In this document: positions 1 through 9,646 of the stretch, piece after piece
How the letters are laid out: each line of letters starts with the position of its first letter
Position numbering within the stretch: the first letter of the stretch is position 1
Origin: Martinezella rhizogenes
GTDB taxonomy: Bacteria; Pseudomonadota; Alphaproteobacteria; Rhizobiales; Rhizobiaceae
DNA length: 64,000 nucleotides
Reading direction: 5' to 3'
NCBI RefSeq assembly: GCF_000799715.1
Contig: NZ_JUHG01000011.1
Coordinates: 124,001 to 188,000 of the forward strand
Made by a program: the position numbers and the translations under genes
Notes under the pieces: generated by a model
What the model was told of the DNA's origin: nothing
The model's input: the letters and a program-made list of their open reading frames with translations, nothing else
The model's database searches: none

Positions 1-503
1 GTCTGGATCGCTTCGCCGATGGCGCCGGTCCGGATGCCGGGACGTACGACGGCGATGCCGCGCATCAGCGATTCGTAAGTCACTTCCAGCAGCCGCTCCG
101 CCGAGCGTTTGATTTCGCCGACCGGATACATGCGGCTGGAATCACCGTGCCAGCCATCGAGCACATAGGTCACGTCGATATTGACGATATCACCGTCGCG
201 CAGCGGCTTGTCGTTGGGAATGCCGTGACAAACGACGTGGTTGATCGAGGTGCAGGAGGATTTCGTATAGCCGCGATAGTTCAGCGTTGCCGGATAGGCG
301 CCGTGATCCATGCCGAACTCGAAGACGAAGCGGTCGATGACATCGGTCGCCACGCCGGGTGCGACGATCGCGGCCAGCTCGTCGAGGCAGCGGGCGGTAA
401 GCTGGCAGGCCTTGCGCATCCCCGCGAAGGCATCCGGTCCGTAGAGGCGAATTGCGCCTGTATTTTTCGCCGGCGCGGTCGCCGCCTCGATGTAGTTCAC
501 CAT
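1..503 (-). CDS. map: Methionine aminopeptidase type I (3' end outside window)
   Basis: Removes the initiator methionine from nascent proteins in the cytoplasm. The ATG is at 503 and 167 residues are visible; the C-terminal part lies left of the window. The metallopeptidase fold is recognised by VCHGIPN (substrate histidine), GDIVNIDVT (first metal aspartate) and the following WHGDSSRM (second metal aspartate). The start lies 2 bases after the stop of sfsA, so the two genes probably share a transcript. Identification rests on family motifs and is firm; the missing half prevents checking the remaining metal ligands. Confidence 0.93.
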   Translation of the reverse strand, partial: MVNYIEAATAPAKNTGAIRLYGPDAFAGMRKACQLTARCLDELAAIVAPGVATDVIDRFVFEFGMDHGAYPATLNYRGYTKSSCTSINHVVCHGIPNDKPLRDGDIVNIDVTYVLDGWHGDSSRMYPVGEIKRSAERLLEVTYESLMRGIAVVRPGIRTGAIGEAIQ

Positions 504-505
504 GA

Positions 506-1255
506 TCAGCCTTCAGCAGAAATTTTATACTTGGTATTTAATGCAGCTATGCCGGGTTCGTCTATCGGGATCAACCCTGCGGGCGTGATTTCCGTGGGCG
601 AAACCCTGCATTTCAGCGCGTAGACTTCGACACCGCGCTTCAAGGCCCGCTGGAACGCGGTGGCGTAGACGACATCGAGATCGCCACAGACGCGAAAGCT
701 TTGGCAATCGTGCCGTTGGATCACGAACAGCATGACAGCGCGGTATCCCGCCTCAACCATATCGCCCAGCTCTTCCAGATGCTTGGCGCCGCGCGCCGTG
801 ACCGTATCGGGAAACTCGGCAAGGCCCGGCTGGCGCATGAAATGCACGTTCTTGACTTCGACATAGGTGGTTGTCCTGAGCGGGTCGGTCAAGAGCAGGT
901 CGATGCGCGAATTGCGGCCGTAATTCTGCTCGCGCCGCACCGTCGTATAGTCACCGAGATCGGAGACTTGGCCAAGGGCGATCGCTTCCGCCGCCGTTCG
1001 GTTCGGCATCGCGGTATTGACCCCGACCGTGGTGCCGTCGGCTTCGATCAGTTCGAAGACATGGCGATATTTCCGCTTCGCGCCATCGTGCTCCGATAGC
1101 CAGATGCGGGACCCCGGCGTCGTCAGGCCTTGCATCGAGCCGGTGTTCGGGCAGGAGCCGGTGATGATCTCGCCACTCTCCAACTCTGCGTCGAAGAGAA
1201 AGCGCTTGTAGCGGGCGATCAGCCGCGCGGGAATAAGGGGTGGATTGAAAAGCAT
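506..1255 (-). CDS. sfsA: SfsA family protein (sugar fermentation stimulation protein homolog)
   Basis: A 249-aa protein matching the SfsA family over its full length: N-terminal OB-like part with SCPNTGSM, then a nuclease-like core with RIDLLL and YVEVKNV. The family was named for an Escherichia coli gene affecting maltose metabolism and binds DNA; its core resembles a PD-(D/E)XK nuclease fold, but the biological role is unsettled. The gene lies directly upstream of map with a 2-base gap, an arrangement seen in other rhizobia, and downstream of phaC in the same direction. Confidence 0.9.
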   Translation of the reverse strand: MLFNPPLIPARLIARYKRFLFDAELESGEIITGSCPNTGSMQGLTTPGSRIWLSEHDGAKRKYRHVFELIEADGTTVGVNTAMPNRTAAEAIALGQVSDLGDYTTVRREQNYGRNSRIDLLLTDPLRTTTYVEVKNVHFMRQPGLAEFPDTVTARGAKHLEELGDMVEAGYRAVMLFVIQRHDCQSFRVCGDLDVVYATAFQRALKRGVEVYALKCRVSPTEITPAGLIPIDEPGIAALNTKYKISAEG

Positions 1256-1268
1256 GGGATGTTGCCGC

Positions 1269-3116
1269 TCAGGCGCGCTCCATCACGAAGCTGCCGGGCG
1301 CCTCCTCGAGAGCGTTGAGGGCCGCGCCGCCGGGCTTGCGGGCCTCGGTCATGCGGCTGTCCTGCTTGAGGATCCAGGCATGCCAGTGCGGCCACCAGGA
1401 ACCGGGCGTTTCGCTCGCTTCCGTCAGCCATTGATCGTAGTCGCCCTTGATCGGTCCGCCGGTCCAGAACTGGTATTTGTGCTTGTCCGGAGGGTTGACG
1501 ACGCCGGCGATGTGGCCGGAGCCCGTCACGACGAATTCCACCGGCCCGCCGAAGAATCCGCTGCCAACGAAGACGGATTTGGCCGGTGCGATATGATCCT
1601 CGCGCGTCGCCAGATTGTAGACGGGGATCTTGACGTCCTTCAGCGACAGCTTCTTGCCGTCGAGCACCATCTTGCCCTGGCTGAGTGCATTGTCGAGATA
1701 GCAATTGCGTAGATAAAACGAATGGTTGGCGGCGGCCATTCGCGTGGAATCCGCGTTCCAGAACAGGAGATCGAAGGGCAGGGGATCCTGACCTTTCAAA
1801 TAGCTGTTGACGAAGTAGGGCCAGATCAGCTCCGAGGCGCGCAGCATGTTGAAGGCTGCCGCCATCTTCGAGCCTTCGAGATAGCCGATCGCGTTCATTT
1901 GCTGTTCCAGAGCCTCGATCTGCTCCTCGTCGACAAAGATTTTAAGGTCGCCCGCGAAGGTGAAATCGACCTGTGTTGTCAGGAATGTTACCGTGCGGAT
2001 ACGCTTGTTCTTTTCCTTGGCGTGTAAGGCGAGCGTGGCCGCCAGCAGCGTGCCGCCGACGCAATATCCCACGGCGTTGACTTCCGTCTCGCCGGTCGCC
2101 TTCTCGATTGTCTCCAGCGCGAAATCGATGCCCTCGCGCGCATAGGACGTCCAGTCCTTGGCCGCGTGACGGCGATCCGGGTTCACCCAGGAGATGACGA
2201 AGACGGTGTGCCCCTGTTCGACGCACCATTTGATGAAGGATTTCTGCGGGTTGAGATCGAGAATGTAGAACTTGTTGATCCAGGGCGGGCAGATCAGCAG
2301 GGGCCGTTTCAGCACCTTCTCCGTTGCCGCATCGTATTGGATCACCTGGCAGACATCGCTTTGCGCGATCACCTTGCCGGGCGTCAGCGCCATGTCCCGT
2401 CCGACGGCGAATTTCGTCATGTCGGTCTGGCGCACGCGCAGCTCGCCTTGCCCGGCGCTGATGTCCTCGGCAAACATCTTCATGCCGCGCACCAGGTTTT
2501 CCGCATTGGAGGCAACGGTTTCCCGGTAGAGCTGCGGATTGGTGGCGATGAAATTGGCCGGCGACAGCGCCGCAGTGATCTGCCTGGTGTAGAAGGCGGC
2601 CTTGTGGCGCGTGTGCTCGTCCAGCCCTTCGGCGTCGGTGACCAGTTTCTCCGCCCAGCCGGCGGTCAGCAGATAGGTCTGGCGCAGGAAATCGAAGAAG
2701 GGGTTCTTCTGCCAGTCCTCGTCGGCAAAACGCTTGTCCTTGATCGGCTCGGCTTCAGCCACAGCAGGCGAATCGCTGCTGAGGCGCTGCATGGTCTTCG
2801 TCCACAGGCCGAAATAGCCAGACAGCAGATAGGTTTGTGCCTCCAGCGTCCGGCGCGGATCGGAAAGCCAGTATTCGCCGATCTTGGAAAGCGTCTTGAC
2901 CATGTCGGTTATCGGGTCGGCGACGGTATCCACTTTCTCGCCGCGTTCACGTGGCGCGAGCCAAGCGGAAGCGGCCTTGCCGAGGCTTTCCAGCGCGCGG
3001 GCGAAGTTCACGGCCATCGCTTCGGGATCCCTGACGATATAGGGTTCGACCGATTTCGGATCGAAACCGGGAAAGGCGCCGTTGCCTTCAGTTTTATCCC
3101 GCTTGCTGTCGGTCAC
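1269..3116 (-). CDS. phaC: Class I poly(3-hydroxybutyrate) synthase
   Basis: Polymerises (R)-3-hydroxyacyl-CoA into storage polyester on the granule surface. The 615-aa length is usual for class I synthases. The lipase-box-like GYCVGG places the nucleophile at Cys352; the other triad residues are Asp507 (in REDHIAP) and His535 (in GSGHIAG). The N-terminal 200 residues are the class I PhaC N-domain. The start at 3116 follows a short divergent intergenic region shared with the lipoprotein at 3276. No PhaR-like motif was seen upstream here, unlike the phasin gene at 48386 in the same window. Confidence 0.96.
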   Translation of the reverse strand: MTDSKRDKTEGNGAFPGFDPKSVEPYIVRDPEAMAVNFARALESLGKAASAWLAPRERGEKVDTVADPITDMVKTLSKIGEYWLSDPRRTLEAQTYLLSGYFGLWTKTMQRLSSDSPAVAEAEPIKDKRFADEDWQKNPFFDFLRQTYLLTAGWAEKLVTDAEGLDEHTRHKAAFYTRQITAALSPANFIATNPQLYRETVASNAENLVRGMKMFAEDISAGQGELRVRQTDMTKFAVGRDMALTPGKVIAQSDVCQVIQYDAATEKVLKRPLLICPPWINKFYILDLNPQKSFIKWCVEQGHTVFVISWVNPDRRHAAKDWTSYAREGIDFALETIEKATGETEVNAVGYCVGGTLLAATLALHAKEKNKRIRTVTFLTTQVDFTFAGDLKIFVDEEQIEALEQQMNAIGYLEGSKMAAAFNMLRASELIWPYFVNSYLKGQDPLPFDLLFWNADSTRMAAANHSFYLRNCYLDNALSQGKMVLDGKKLSLKDVKIPVYNLATREDHIAPAKSVFVGSGFFGGPVEFVVTGSGHIAGVVNPPDKHKYQFWTGGPIKGDYDQWLTEASETPGSWWPHWHAWILKQDSRMTEARKPGGAALNALEEAPGSFVMERA

Positions 3117-3275
3117 GCATCATCCTCCCGGCGGCAAATCTCTTTTGTTTTCCATTTGTACATCTTGCGGGAAAAGGAATACAAGTCGAATGAAACGCAA
3201 CCCTGCTCTTGCTTTGCCGCTGCGACAAATTTAACAGTCGCATCCCATAGCAAGGGAATAGGGCAGGACGACAAT

Positions 3276-3725
3276 ATGGGCGGCGGCATGGTGGCAAGAC
3301 TAAACCGGTATTCCGTACTTAGCGGTGCTTTGTTCGGCATTCTCGCGCTGGCGCTTGCCGGTTGCTCTACCCCTGAAGAGAAAGCGGCCTTCGCCAAGCG
3401 CAAGCAAGCGCCGCAGGCCGTGGTTGTCAGATCCGTCGATGGCAAGCCCGTCGATGAGGGCAGTACGCAGCAGCACTACAAGGACGGCTACCCCTCCTTC
3501 AACGCTCCGCCGACGGCGGCGAATGTCCAGATCAACGATCAGCAGGCATCCGACATCGGCAAGCAGCTGTCGTCGCTCGGCGCGCAGCGCAAGGCCGGCA
3601 CGATTTCGGAAGCCGAATACCAGAAGCGCGTTGCCGACATGCGCAAGCTTGCCGCCGAACACGGCCAGGATACGTTGTCGGAAATTCAGCAAGGCGGCGT
3701 GCAGCCCGGTCAGACGCAGAATTAG
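3276..3725 (+). CDS. Small lipoprotein with SHOCT-like C-terminal segment
   Basis: A 149-aa secreted lipoprotein. The ATG at 3276 has an AGGA seven bases upstream; an in-frame ATG at 3288 is possible. The N-terminus is a short basic stretch, a hydrophobic helix and the lipobox LAGC, so it should be lipid-anchored. The middle is polar and probably unstructured; residues around 95-135 (QLSSLGAQRKAGTISEAEY) form a short helical pair like the SHOCT domain. It stands alone, divergent from phaC. Function unknown. Confidence 0.8.
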   Translation: MGGGMVARLNRYSVLSGALFGILALALAGCSTPEEKAAFAKRKQAPQAVVVRSVDGKPVDEGSTQQHYKDGYPSFNAPPTAANVQINDQQASDIGKQLSSLGAQRKAGTISEAEYQKRVADMRKLAAEHGQDTLSEIQQGGVQPGQTQN

Positions 3726-3947
3726 CCTTGCGTTTCAGGCGATTTGGACGCAAAGCGTTCGGATAGGCCGAATTTCGATGTTTCTTCCTGGTTGAGAGCG
3801 CTTTGCGTTTCTCGCCGCCCAAGATTCACCGTATCCTTCGTGTCAGCTTGAGTGCGGTGCCGCGATTCCGGAGTTCGTATCGCGGGTCACCGGGAGATCG
3901 ACGAACTTCATTGCGGTTGCAAGGGCCGCTGTCCCATGGGGAAATAA

Positions 3948-5168
3948 ATGGAAGAGTTTCATAAAGTCCGGCGTTTGCCGCCCTACGTCTTCGAACAGGT
4001 CAACCGTTTGAAGGCCAGCGCGCGAGCGGGCGGGGCCGACATCATCGACCTCGGCATGGGCAATCCGGACCTTCCGACCCCCAAGGCTATCGTCGACAAG
4101 CTGTGCGAAGTGGTCCAGGACCCGCGCACGCATCGCTATTCCTCCTCCAAGGGCATTCCGGGTCTCCGCCGCGCGCAGGCCGCCTATTATGCCCGCCGTT
4201 TCGGCGTGAAGCTCAATCCGGATACGCAGGTGGTCGCCACCCTCGGCTCGAAGGAAGGCTTCGCCAACATGGCGCAGGCGATCACGGCGCCCGGCGACGT
4301 CATCCTCTGCCCGAACCCGACATATCCGATCCATGCCTTCGGCTTCCTTATGGCGGGCGGCGTCATCCGCTCGATGCAGGTCGAGCCGGACGACAGCTTC
4401 TTCCCGCCGCTCGAGCGCGCCGTGCGTCACTCGATCCCGAAGCCGCTGGCGCTGATCCTCAACTATCCGTCCAACCCGACGGCCTATGTCGCGACGCTTG
4501 ATTTCTACAAGGAAGTCGTCGCCTTCGCCAAGAAGCACGACATCATCGTGCTGTCGGATCTCGCCTATTCGGAAATCTACTTCAACGACACCCCGCCGCC
4601 ATCGGTTCTCGAAGTGCCGGGCGCGATGGACGTCACCGTCGAATTCACCTCAATGTCGAAGACTTTTTCCATGCCCGGCTGGCGCATGGGCTTCGCCGTC
4701 GGCAATGAGCGCCTGATCGCCGCCTTGACGCGCGTCAAATCCTACCTCGACTACGGCGCCTTCACGCCGATCCAGGTTGCGGCAACCCATGCCTTGAACG
4801 GCGACGGTTCCGACATCATCGAAGTACGCAACATCTACAAGCGCCGCCGCGACGTGCTGGTCGACAGCTTCGGCAAGGCCGGCTTTGAGATTCCGCCGCC
4901 GGCCGCGACCATGTTCGCCTGGGCCAAGATCCCGGAGAAGTTCCGTCATCTCGGTTCGCTGGAATTCTCCAAGCTGCTGGTCGAAAAGGCTGACATCGCA
5001 GTGGCTCCGGGCATCGGCTTCGGCGAAATGGGCGACGATTATGTTCGTATCGCGCTGGTCGAGAACGAGCATCGCATCCGTCAGGCGGCGCGCAATCTGA
5101 AGCGCTTCCTCTCGACTGCGGATGAGACCATGCATAATGTGGTTTCGCTGAACGCTCATCGCTCCTAA
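3948..5168 (+). CDS. PLP-dependent class I/II aminotransferase (AlaC / LL-DAP aminotransferase-like)
   Basis: A 406-aa fold-type I aminotransferase. The PLP lysine is Lys238 in SMSKTFSMPGWRMGF; NYPSNPT and the ALVENEHRIRQA arginine helix are the other family marks. The closest named families are AlaC (glutamate-pyruvate) and LL-diaminopimelate aminotransferase; in rhizobia this gene sits just before hom, which suggests aspartate-family or alanine metabolism. The start has GGGGAAATA before the ATG. It is followed after 58 bp by hom, with an inverted repeat between. The exact substrate cannot be read from sequence. Confidence 0.9.
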   Translation: MEEFHKVRRLPPYVFEQVNRLKASARAGGADIIDLGMGNPDLPTPKAIVDKLCEVVQDPRTHRYSSSKGIPGLRRAQAAYYARRFGVKLNPDTQVVATLGSKEGFANMAQAITAPGDVILCPNPTYPIHAFGFLMAGGVIRSMQVEPDDSFFPPLERAVRHSIPKPLALILNYPSNPTAYVATLDFYKEVVAFAKKHDIIVLSDLAYSEIYFNDTPPPSVLEVPGAMDVTVEFTSMSKTFSMPGWRMGFAVGNERLIAALTRVKSYLDYGAFTPIQVAATHALNGDGSDIIEVRNIYKRRRDVLVDSFGKAGFEIPPPAATMFAWAKIPEKFRHLGSLEFSKLLVEKADIAVAPGIGFGEMGDDYVRIALVENEHRIRQAARNLKRFLSTADETMHNVVSLNAHRS

Positions 5169-5175
5169 TTTTTCG

Positions 5176-5199
5176 CGGCAGCCGTTCCCACGGCTGCCG
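5176..5199 (+). other. Perfect hairpin between aminotransferase and hom
   Basis: Arms of 10 bp (CGGCAGCCGT / ACGGCTGCCG) around a TCCC loop. No T-run follows on the plus strand, so it is not a standard intrinsic terminator; it may protect the mRNA end or attenuate partially. Confidence 0.35.
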
Positions 5200-5226
5200 T
5201 CCCAAGACATTGATCAGGAACTATCC

Positions 5227-6546
5227 ATGGCAGATGCCCTCAAAATCGGCGTTGCGGGCTTGGGTACCGTTGGTGCCTCGCTCGTCCGCATCATTCAGAG
5301 CCGCGCCAACGAGCTTGCCGTCACCTGCGGCCGCCCGGTCAAGATCGTCGCCGTCACGGCGCGTGATCGCAGCAAGGATCGCGGCATCGACCTCACCGGC
5401 ATCGAATGGTTCGGCGGTCCGGTCGATCTGGCGCAGAAGGCCGATATCGATGTGTTCGTCGAGTTGATCGGCGGCTCCGAAGGGGCTGCCAACGCTGCCG
5501 TGCGCGCGGCGCTTGCCCGCGGCCTGCACGTCGTCACCGCCAACAAGGCGCTGCTGGCCTATCACGGCGTCGAGCTTGCCGAGATTGCCGAGGAGAAGGG
5601 CGCTTTGCTCAACTTCGAAGCGGCGGTCGCCGGTGGCATTCCCGTCATCAAGGCACTACGGGAATCCTTGACCGGCAACACGGTTTCGCGCGTCTACGGC
5701 ATCATGAACGGCACCTGCAACTACATCCTGACCCGGATGGAGAAGGAGGGCCTGTCCTTTGCCGATTGCCTGAAGGAAGCCCAGCGTCTCGGTTATGCCG
5801 AAGCCGATCCGGCCTTCGACATCGAGGGCAACGACACGGCGCACAAGCTCGCCATTCTGACGACGCTTGCCTTCGGCAACCGCATCGCGGCCGACGACAT
5901 CTATCTCGAGGGGATCACCAATATCTCCATCGAGGATATTCGCGCCGCTGCCGACCTCGGTTACCGTATCAAGCTGCTGGGCGTCGCCCAGCGCACCGAG
6001 ACCGGCATCGAACAGCGCGTCCATCCGACGATGGTGCCGCTCGATTCGGTCATCGCTCAGGTCGATGGCGTCACCAATGCCGTGGCGATCGAATCCGACA
6101 TTCTCGGCGAATTGCTGATGGTCGGCCCCGGTGCCGGCGGCAACGCGACAGCCTCTTCCGTGCTCGGCGATATCGCCGATATCGCCAAGAGCCAGCCGGG
6201 CGCGCAGCGCGTACCGGTGCTCGGCCATCCAGCCAAGGCGCTGGAGCCCTATCGCAAGGCGCAGATGCAGAGCCATGAGGGCGGTTATTTCATCCGCCTG
6301 ACCGTTCTCGATCGCACCGGCGTTTTCGCCAGCGTTGCGACCCGCATGGCGGAAAACAACATTTCGCTGGAATCGATCGTGCAGCGCTCGACGCAGCACC
6401 TGTCGCCGTCCCACCATCAGACGATCATCCTCGTCACCCATGCGACGATGGAGGATTCTGTGCGCAAGGCGGTTGCCGCGATCAAGACCGAGGGTTATCT
6501 CGTCGGTGAGCCGCAGGTCATCCGCATCGAGCGGCCGAAGGAATAA
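5227..6546 (+). CDS. hom: Homoserine dehydrogenase
   Basis: Reduces aspartate semialdehyde to homoserine, the branch point to threonine and methionine. The 439-aa protein has an N-terminal NAD(P)-binding GVAGLGTVGASL, the catalytic domain with GIMNGTCNYIL and EADPAFDIEGND, and a C-terminal ACT domain from about residue 355 (YFIRLTVLDRTGVFASV) that usually gives threonine feedback. It is the monofunctional form, without aspartokinase. recJ follows after 56 bp on the same strand. Confidence 0.96.
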   Translation: MADALKIGVAGLGTVGASLVRIIQSRANELAVTCGRPVKIVAVTARDRSKDRGIDLTGIEWFGGPVDLAQKADIDVFVELIGGSEGAANAAVRAALARGLHVVTANKALLAYHGVELAEIAEEKGALLNFEAAVAGGIPVIKALRESLTGNTVSRVYGIMNGTCNYILTRMEKEGLSFADCLKEAQRLGYAEADPAFDIEGNDTAHKLAILTTLAFGNRIAADDIYLEGITNISIEDIRAAADLGYRIKLLGVAQRTETGIEQRVHPTMVPLDSVIAQVDGVTNAVAIESDILGELLMVGPGAGGNATASSVLGDIADIAKSQPGAQRVPVLGHPAKALEPYRKAQMQSHEGGYFIRLTVLDRTGVFASVATRMAENNISLESIVQRSTQHLSPSHHQTIILVTHATMEDSVRKAVAAIKTEGYLVGEPQVIRIERPKE

Positions 6547-6602
6547 TCTGACGCGCAGCCCGTTCCGGTAAAGCGGAGCGGGGTCGTCCAATTCTGGGAG
6601 AC

Positions 6603-8408
6603 ATGGTGGAACAACCGGCAGATCCTGTACAGCGGGCATTTCTGGGCGTCGAACGCTCCGTCTCCGGCAATCGCTGGGTCTCCCGGCTCGACCAGGCCGG
6701 CCAGAACCGGGCGCTGGCCATGGCCCAGACTTACGGCTTGCCGGATCTGATCGCCCGCGTTCTCGCTGGTCGCGGCGTCGGTGTCGACGAGGCCATGGCG
6801 TTTCTCGATCCAACCATCCGCAGCCTGATGCCGGATCCCTATTTGCTGACCGATTGCGAAAAGGCCGCCGGGCGCCTGCTGCGCGCCGTCAAGACTGGAG
6901 AGACTGTCGCGATTTTCGGCGACTACGACGTCGACGGCGCCGCGTCTTCCGCGCTGCTCTACCGCTTCCTCACCCATTTCGGCGTGCCGGCCAGCATCTA
7001 TATTCCCGACCGAATCTTCGAGGGCTACGGCCCCAACCCCGCCGCCATCAACCAGCTCATTGACAATGGCGCGACGCTGATCGTTACCGTCGACTGCGGC
7101 TCCACCAGCTTCGAATCACTGGAGGCGGCGAAGGCCCGCAACATCGACGTCGTCGTCATCGATCATCACCAGGTCGCGCACGAGCTGCCGCACTGCCATG
7201 CGCTGGTCAATCCGAATCGTGAGGACGATCTGTCGGGGCAGGGGCATCTCTGCGCCGCCGGCGTCGTCTTTCTGGTTCTCGTTGCCGCCTTGCGGCAGCT
7301 GCGCGAGGCGGGCGACGCTCGCGTCCGCTCCATCGATCTGCTGGCCTGGCTCGATATCGTCGCTCTGGCGACCGTCTGCGATGTCGTGCCGCTGAAGGGG
7401 TTGAACCGCGCCTATGTCGTCAAGGGCCTGATCGCCGCCCGCCATCAGGGCAATCCCGGTCTTGCGGCACTGTTCCGCAAGGCCGGCCTCGGCGGCCCGG
7501 TATCGCCCTATCATTTCGGCTTCCTGATCGGCCCGCGTATCAATGCTGGCGGGCGAATCGGTGATGCCGCCCTTGGCGCGCGCCTGCTGACCCTCGACGA
7601 TACGAGCGAAGCCGAGACCATCGCCGAGAAGCTGGACGAGCTGAACCGTGAGCGCCAGGCCATGGAAGCCGCCATGTTGCAGGAGGCGGAGGCCGAGGCG
7701 CTGGCGGAGTACGGCAATGGCGATGGCGCCTCCGTCATCGTCACGGCGCGGGAAAACTGGCATCCGGGTATTGTCGGCCTGATCGCATCGCGGCTGAAGG
7801 ACAAATTCCGCCGCCCGGCCTTCGCGATCGCCTTCGATCCCATGGGCAAGGGCACCGGTTCCGGCCGCTCGATCAACGGCTTCGACATGGGCCGCATGGT
7901 GCGCGCCGCTGTCGATGCCGGTCTGCTGGTCAAGGGCGGCGGCCACGCCATGGCGGCGGGCCTGACGGTGGAGCGCGGCAATCTCGGGAAACTGCGCGCC
8001 TTCTTCACCGAGAAGGCGGAGAGGCAGGTGCCCGGCCTCGTTGCCAACGAAACGCTGAAGATCGACGGCGCTCTCGGCGCCAGCGGTGCGACCGTGGATC
8101 TGATCGACCAGCTCGAAACCGCCGGCCCTTACGGCTCCGGCCATTCGCAGCCGATCTTCGCCCTGCCGAGCCATCGCCTGCGCGATTCGCGGCTCGTCGG
8201 CCAGTCCCACATCAAGGTCACGCTGGAAGCACAGGACGGCGGCCGCCTTGACGGCATCGCCTTCCGCGCCGCCGAGACGCCGCTCGGCGAACTTCTGATG
8301 TCGTGCCGCGGATCGCAGATCCACGTCGCCGGCACGCTCGGCGCCGACCACTGGCAGGGCAACCGCCGCGTCCAGTTGCGTGTGACGGATGCAGCCAAGG
8401 CGCCTTGA
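6603..8408 (+). CDS. recJ: Single-stranded-DNA-specific exonuclease RecJ
   Basis: A 5'-3' exonuclease in recombination and mismatch repair. The 601-aa protein has the DHH-family motifs GDYDVDGA (about residue 106), VDCGS, VIDHHQ (about residue 186) and the DHHA1 motif GGGHAMAAG, then the OB domain with YGSGHSQPIF. The ATG at 6603 directly follows GGGAGAC. The gene ends 60 bp before the tRNA-Glu that borders the island, so it is the last core gene on the left side. Confidence 0.95.
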   Translation: MVEQPADPVQRAFLGVERSVSGNRWVSRLDQAGQNRALAMAQTYGLPDLIARVLAGRGVGVDEAMAFLDPTIRSLMPDPYLLTDCEKAAGRLLRAVKTGETVAIFGDYDVDGAASSALLYRFLTHFGVPASIYIPDRIFEGYGPNPAAINQLIDNGATLIVTVDCGSTSFESLEAAKARNIDVVVIDHHQVAHELPHCHALVNPNREDDLSGQGHLCAAGVVFLVLVAALRQLREAGDARVRSIDLLAWLDIVALATVCDVVPLKGLNRAYVVKGLIAARHQGNPGLAALFRKAGLGGPVSPYHFGFLIGPRINAGGRIGDAALGARLLTLDDTSEAETIAEKLDELNRERQAMEAAMLQEAEAEALAEYGNGDGASVIVTARENWHPGIVGLIASRLKDKFRRPAFAIAFDPMGKGTGSGRSINGFDMGRMVRAAVDAGLLVKGGGHAMAAGLTVERGNLGKLRAFFTEKAERQVPGLVANETLKIDGALGASGATVDLIDQLETAGPYGSGHSQPIFALPSHRLRDSRLVGQSHIKVTLEAQDGGRLDGIAFRAAETPLGELLMSCRGSQIHVAGTLGADHWQGNRRVQLRVTDAAKAP

Positions 8409-8467
8409 GGGCAAAGTGGTATCGCTGTGATAGCGACGTAAATTCAAAGATTTCAGGGGGGAAACAG

Positions 8468-8542
8468 TGGCACGCCCTAGGGGAGTCGAACCCCTCTTTA
8501 CAGAATGAAAATCTGTCGTCCTAACCGATAGACGAAGGGCGC
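8468..8542 (-). tRNA. tRNA-Glu(UUC), copy 1, left border of island
   Basis: Reading the minus strand gives a complete 75-nt tRNA with encoded CCA: acceptor GCGCCCT / AGGGCGT, anticodon loop TTTTCAT with anticodon TTC, T-loop TTCGACT, discriminator G. It is identical to the copy at 31946-32020 and differs at four positions from the CUC copy at 31791-31865. Confidence 0.95.
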
Positions 8543-8820
8543 GTGCTGTGGCGCCCTTATAGTCAGCACCTTTTGATCCCGCAAGCGGAAAATCGAGAAA
8601 AATCCACGACTAGAGGCAGATTTTTCGAGGCGATTGTGGAAAAGTTCATGGCAGGCTTTTGTTGGTACAGCGAACGGGAGAAAGTTCGAACCAGTTATGG
8701 TTGGCGGTTCTTGAAATGTCGACGTGGGCGGACGTTCTGAGAAAGACAAGCTTAGCTAAGCTCGCTACCGGTTCTGCCCTCGAATAGTCGCCGCAGGGTA
8801 CCGGGTAGCATCAATTCCGA
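8543..8820. other. Non-coding left edge of the island, probable attL region
   Basis: No convincing gene. The first 60 bases resemble the upstream region of tRNA copy 3 (CTTATAG and CCCGCAAGCG shared), so they are probably the tRNA promoter. At 8663-8692 a TGGTAC...TTCGAACC segment recalls a degenerate tRNA 3' end and shares TGGTAC with the tRNA-Glu(CUC) end at 31791; it may be the left recombination site, but the match is short. Confidence 0.35.
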
Positions 8821-9126
8821 TCAAATTTCCGCTCTCCTTCGTTTCGAGGGCGGAATATTTTCTAGGGCATTCAACTTCGCTGGATCAGCCTTGGTATTGG
8901 CATTGAATACCCCCCACCCTCTATCGCCAGCGGGTGGTACAAACTCTATTCCTTGATCTTCATAAAAGCGCTGAAGTGAAGCGACGTAGTGCACGATCAC
9001 GTCGTCGCCTCGCTCAATTCGCTGAATGGTTTTGCGCGAAACTCCGACCACAGCTTCGACGTCGTCCTGGCTGAGGCCGAGGAACTCTCTAGCGATCTTC
9101 AAGATTGGGCGTGGCACCGTTTGCAT
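8821..9126 (-). CDS. XRE-family helix-turn-helix regulator
   Basis: A 101-aa protein whose first 60 residues are a helix-turn-helix of the XRE/Cro type: LGLSQDDVEAVVGVSRKTIQRIERG. The C-terminal 40 residues are polar. It is transcribed away from the DUF6634-like/FtsH-like cassette that starts at 9302, with 175 bp between, so it is a natural candidate to control that cassette. This is inference from position. It is the first gene inside the island. Confidence 0.85.
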   Translation of the reverse strand: MQTVPRPILKIAREFLGLSQDDVEAVVGVSRKTIQRIERGDDVIVHYVASLQRFYEDQGIEFVPPAGDRGWGVFNANTKADPAKLNALENIPPSKRRRAEI

Positions 9127-9301
9127 AAGGATTCATAACCACAGTTTTTCGGGTAGGGCAAAACGCGCGAGCAATAAATGTTGACGCCGGCATTCGTTTG
9201 CGCATATTCAGACGCCAATGGCGCCGTAAAGTCTTATATGGTTCGATTCCCTAGCAGGGAATCCTTCTGTCTCGTTCCGAATCCATTCAGGGATACGAAT
9301 C

Positions 9302-9646
9302 ATGCAAATTCACATCACATCGTCGATACCTGGCTTGAAGAGGCTCACTTCCGACCTCGAGCGTCTGGAAGCAGGCGGCATCTTCGCTCCAGCACTCATG
9401 GCTTCACCGGTCCTCGCGAATTGGCGTCACGGCTTCAGAAAGGTCCGTTGCCTAGAGGGTATTGTCGAAGGGCACCCGTCTCTCCCGGATGGTCACGTCA
9501 TCTCCACGAGCGAGGTGTGGGCGCACTTCCATGTCGAAGATGAGCACTTCGTTCGAACCCTTAACCGCTGGTACCGCCTCGGCACGCGGAGCAGTGCTGG
9601 CCATTCACCCGCGGATGGGCTGCTTTCTTTTGGGGGTCGACGCTGA
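9302..9646 (+). CDS. Small DUF6634-like protein 1
   Basis: A 114-aa protein. The pattern LERLEAGG...CLEGIVEGHP...ISTSEVWAH...RTLNRWYRLG resembles the small rhizobial family named DUF6634, whose function is unknown. The ATG is preceded by GGGATACGA. Its TGA overlaps the ATG of the next gene (TGATG), so the two are translationally coupled. A second open frame starting at 9178 overlaps out of frame and has no family-like pattern. The family name is from memory and should be checked. Confidence 0.7.
   Translation: MQIHITSSIPGLKRLTSDLERLEAGGIFAPALMASPVLANWRHGFRKVRCLEGIVEGHPSLPDGHVISTSEVWAHFHVEDEHFVRTLNRWYRLGTRSSAGHSPADGLLSFGGRR

Noticed and set aside
2166..3275. In-frame upstream extension of the lipoprotein gene through phaC
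   Set aside because: It runs antisense through phaC and ends at the lipoprotein start, where a ribosome site and signal peptide exist.
6547..6602. Missing glpX between hom and recJ
   Set aside because: I recall glpX between these genes in some rhizobia, but I cannot confirm that order for this lineage, so no loss is claimed.
7116..8447. 443-codon frame antisense to recJ
   Set aside because: Opposite a well-conserved recJ; no domain pattern.
9178..9543. 121-codon frame overlapping the first DUF6634-like gene
   Set aside because: Out of frame with the recognisable gene, and the coupled downstream overlap supports the other frame.
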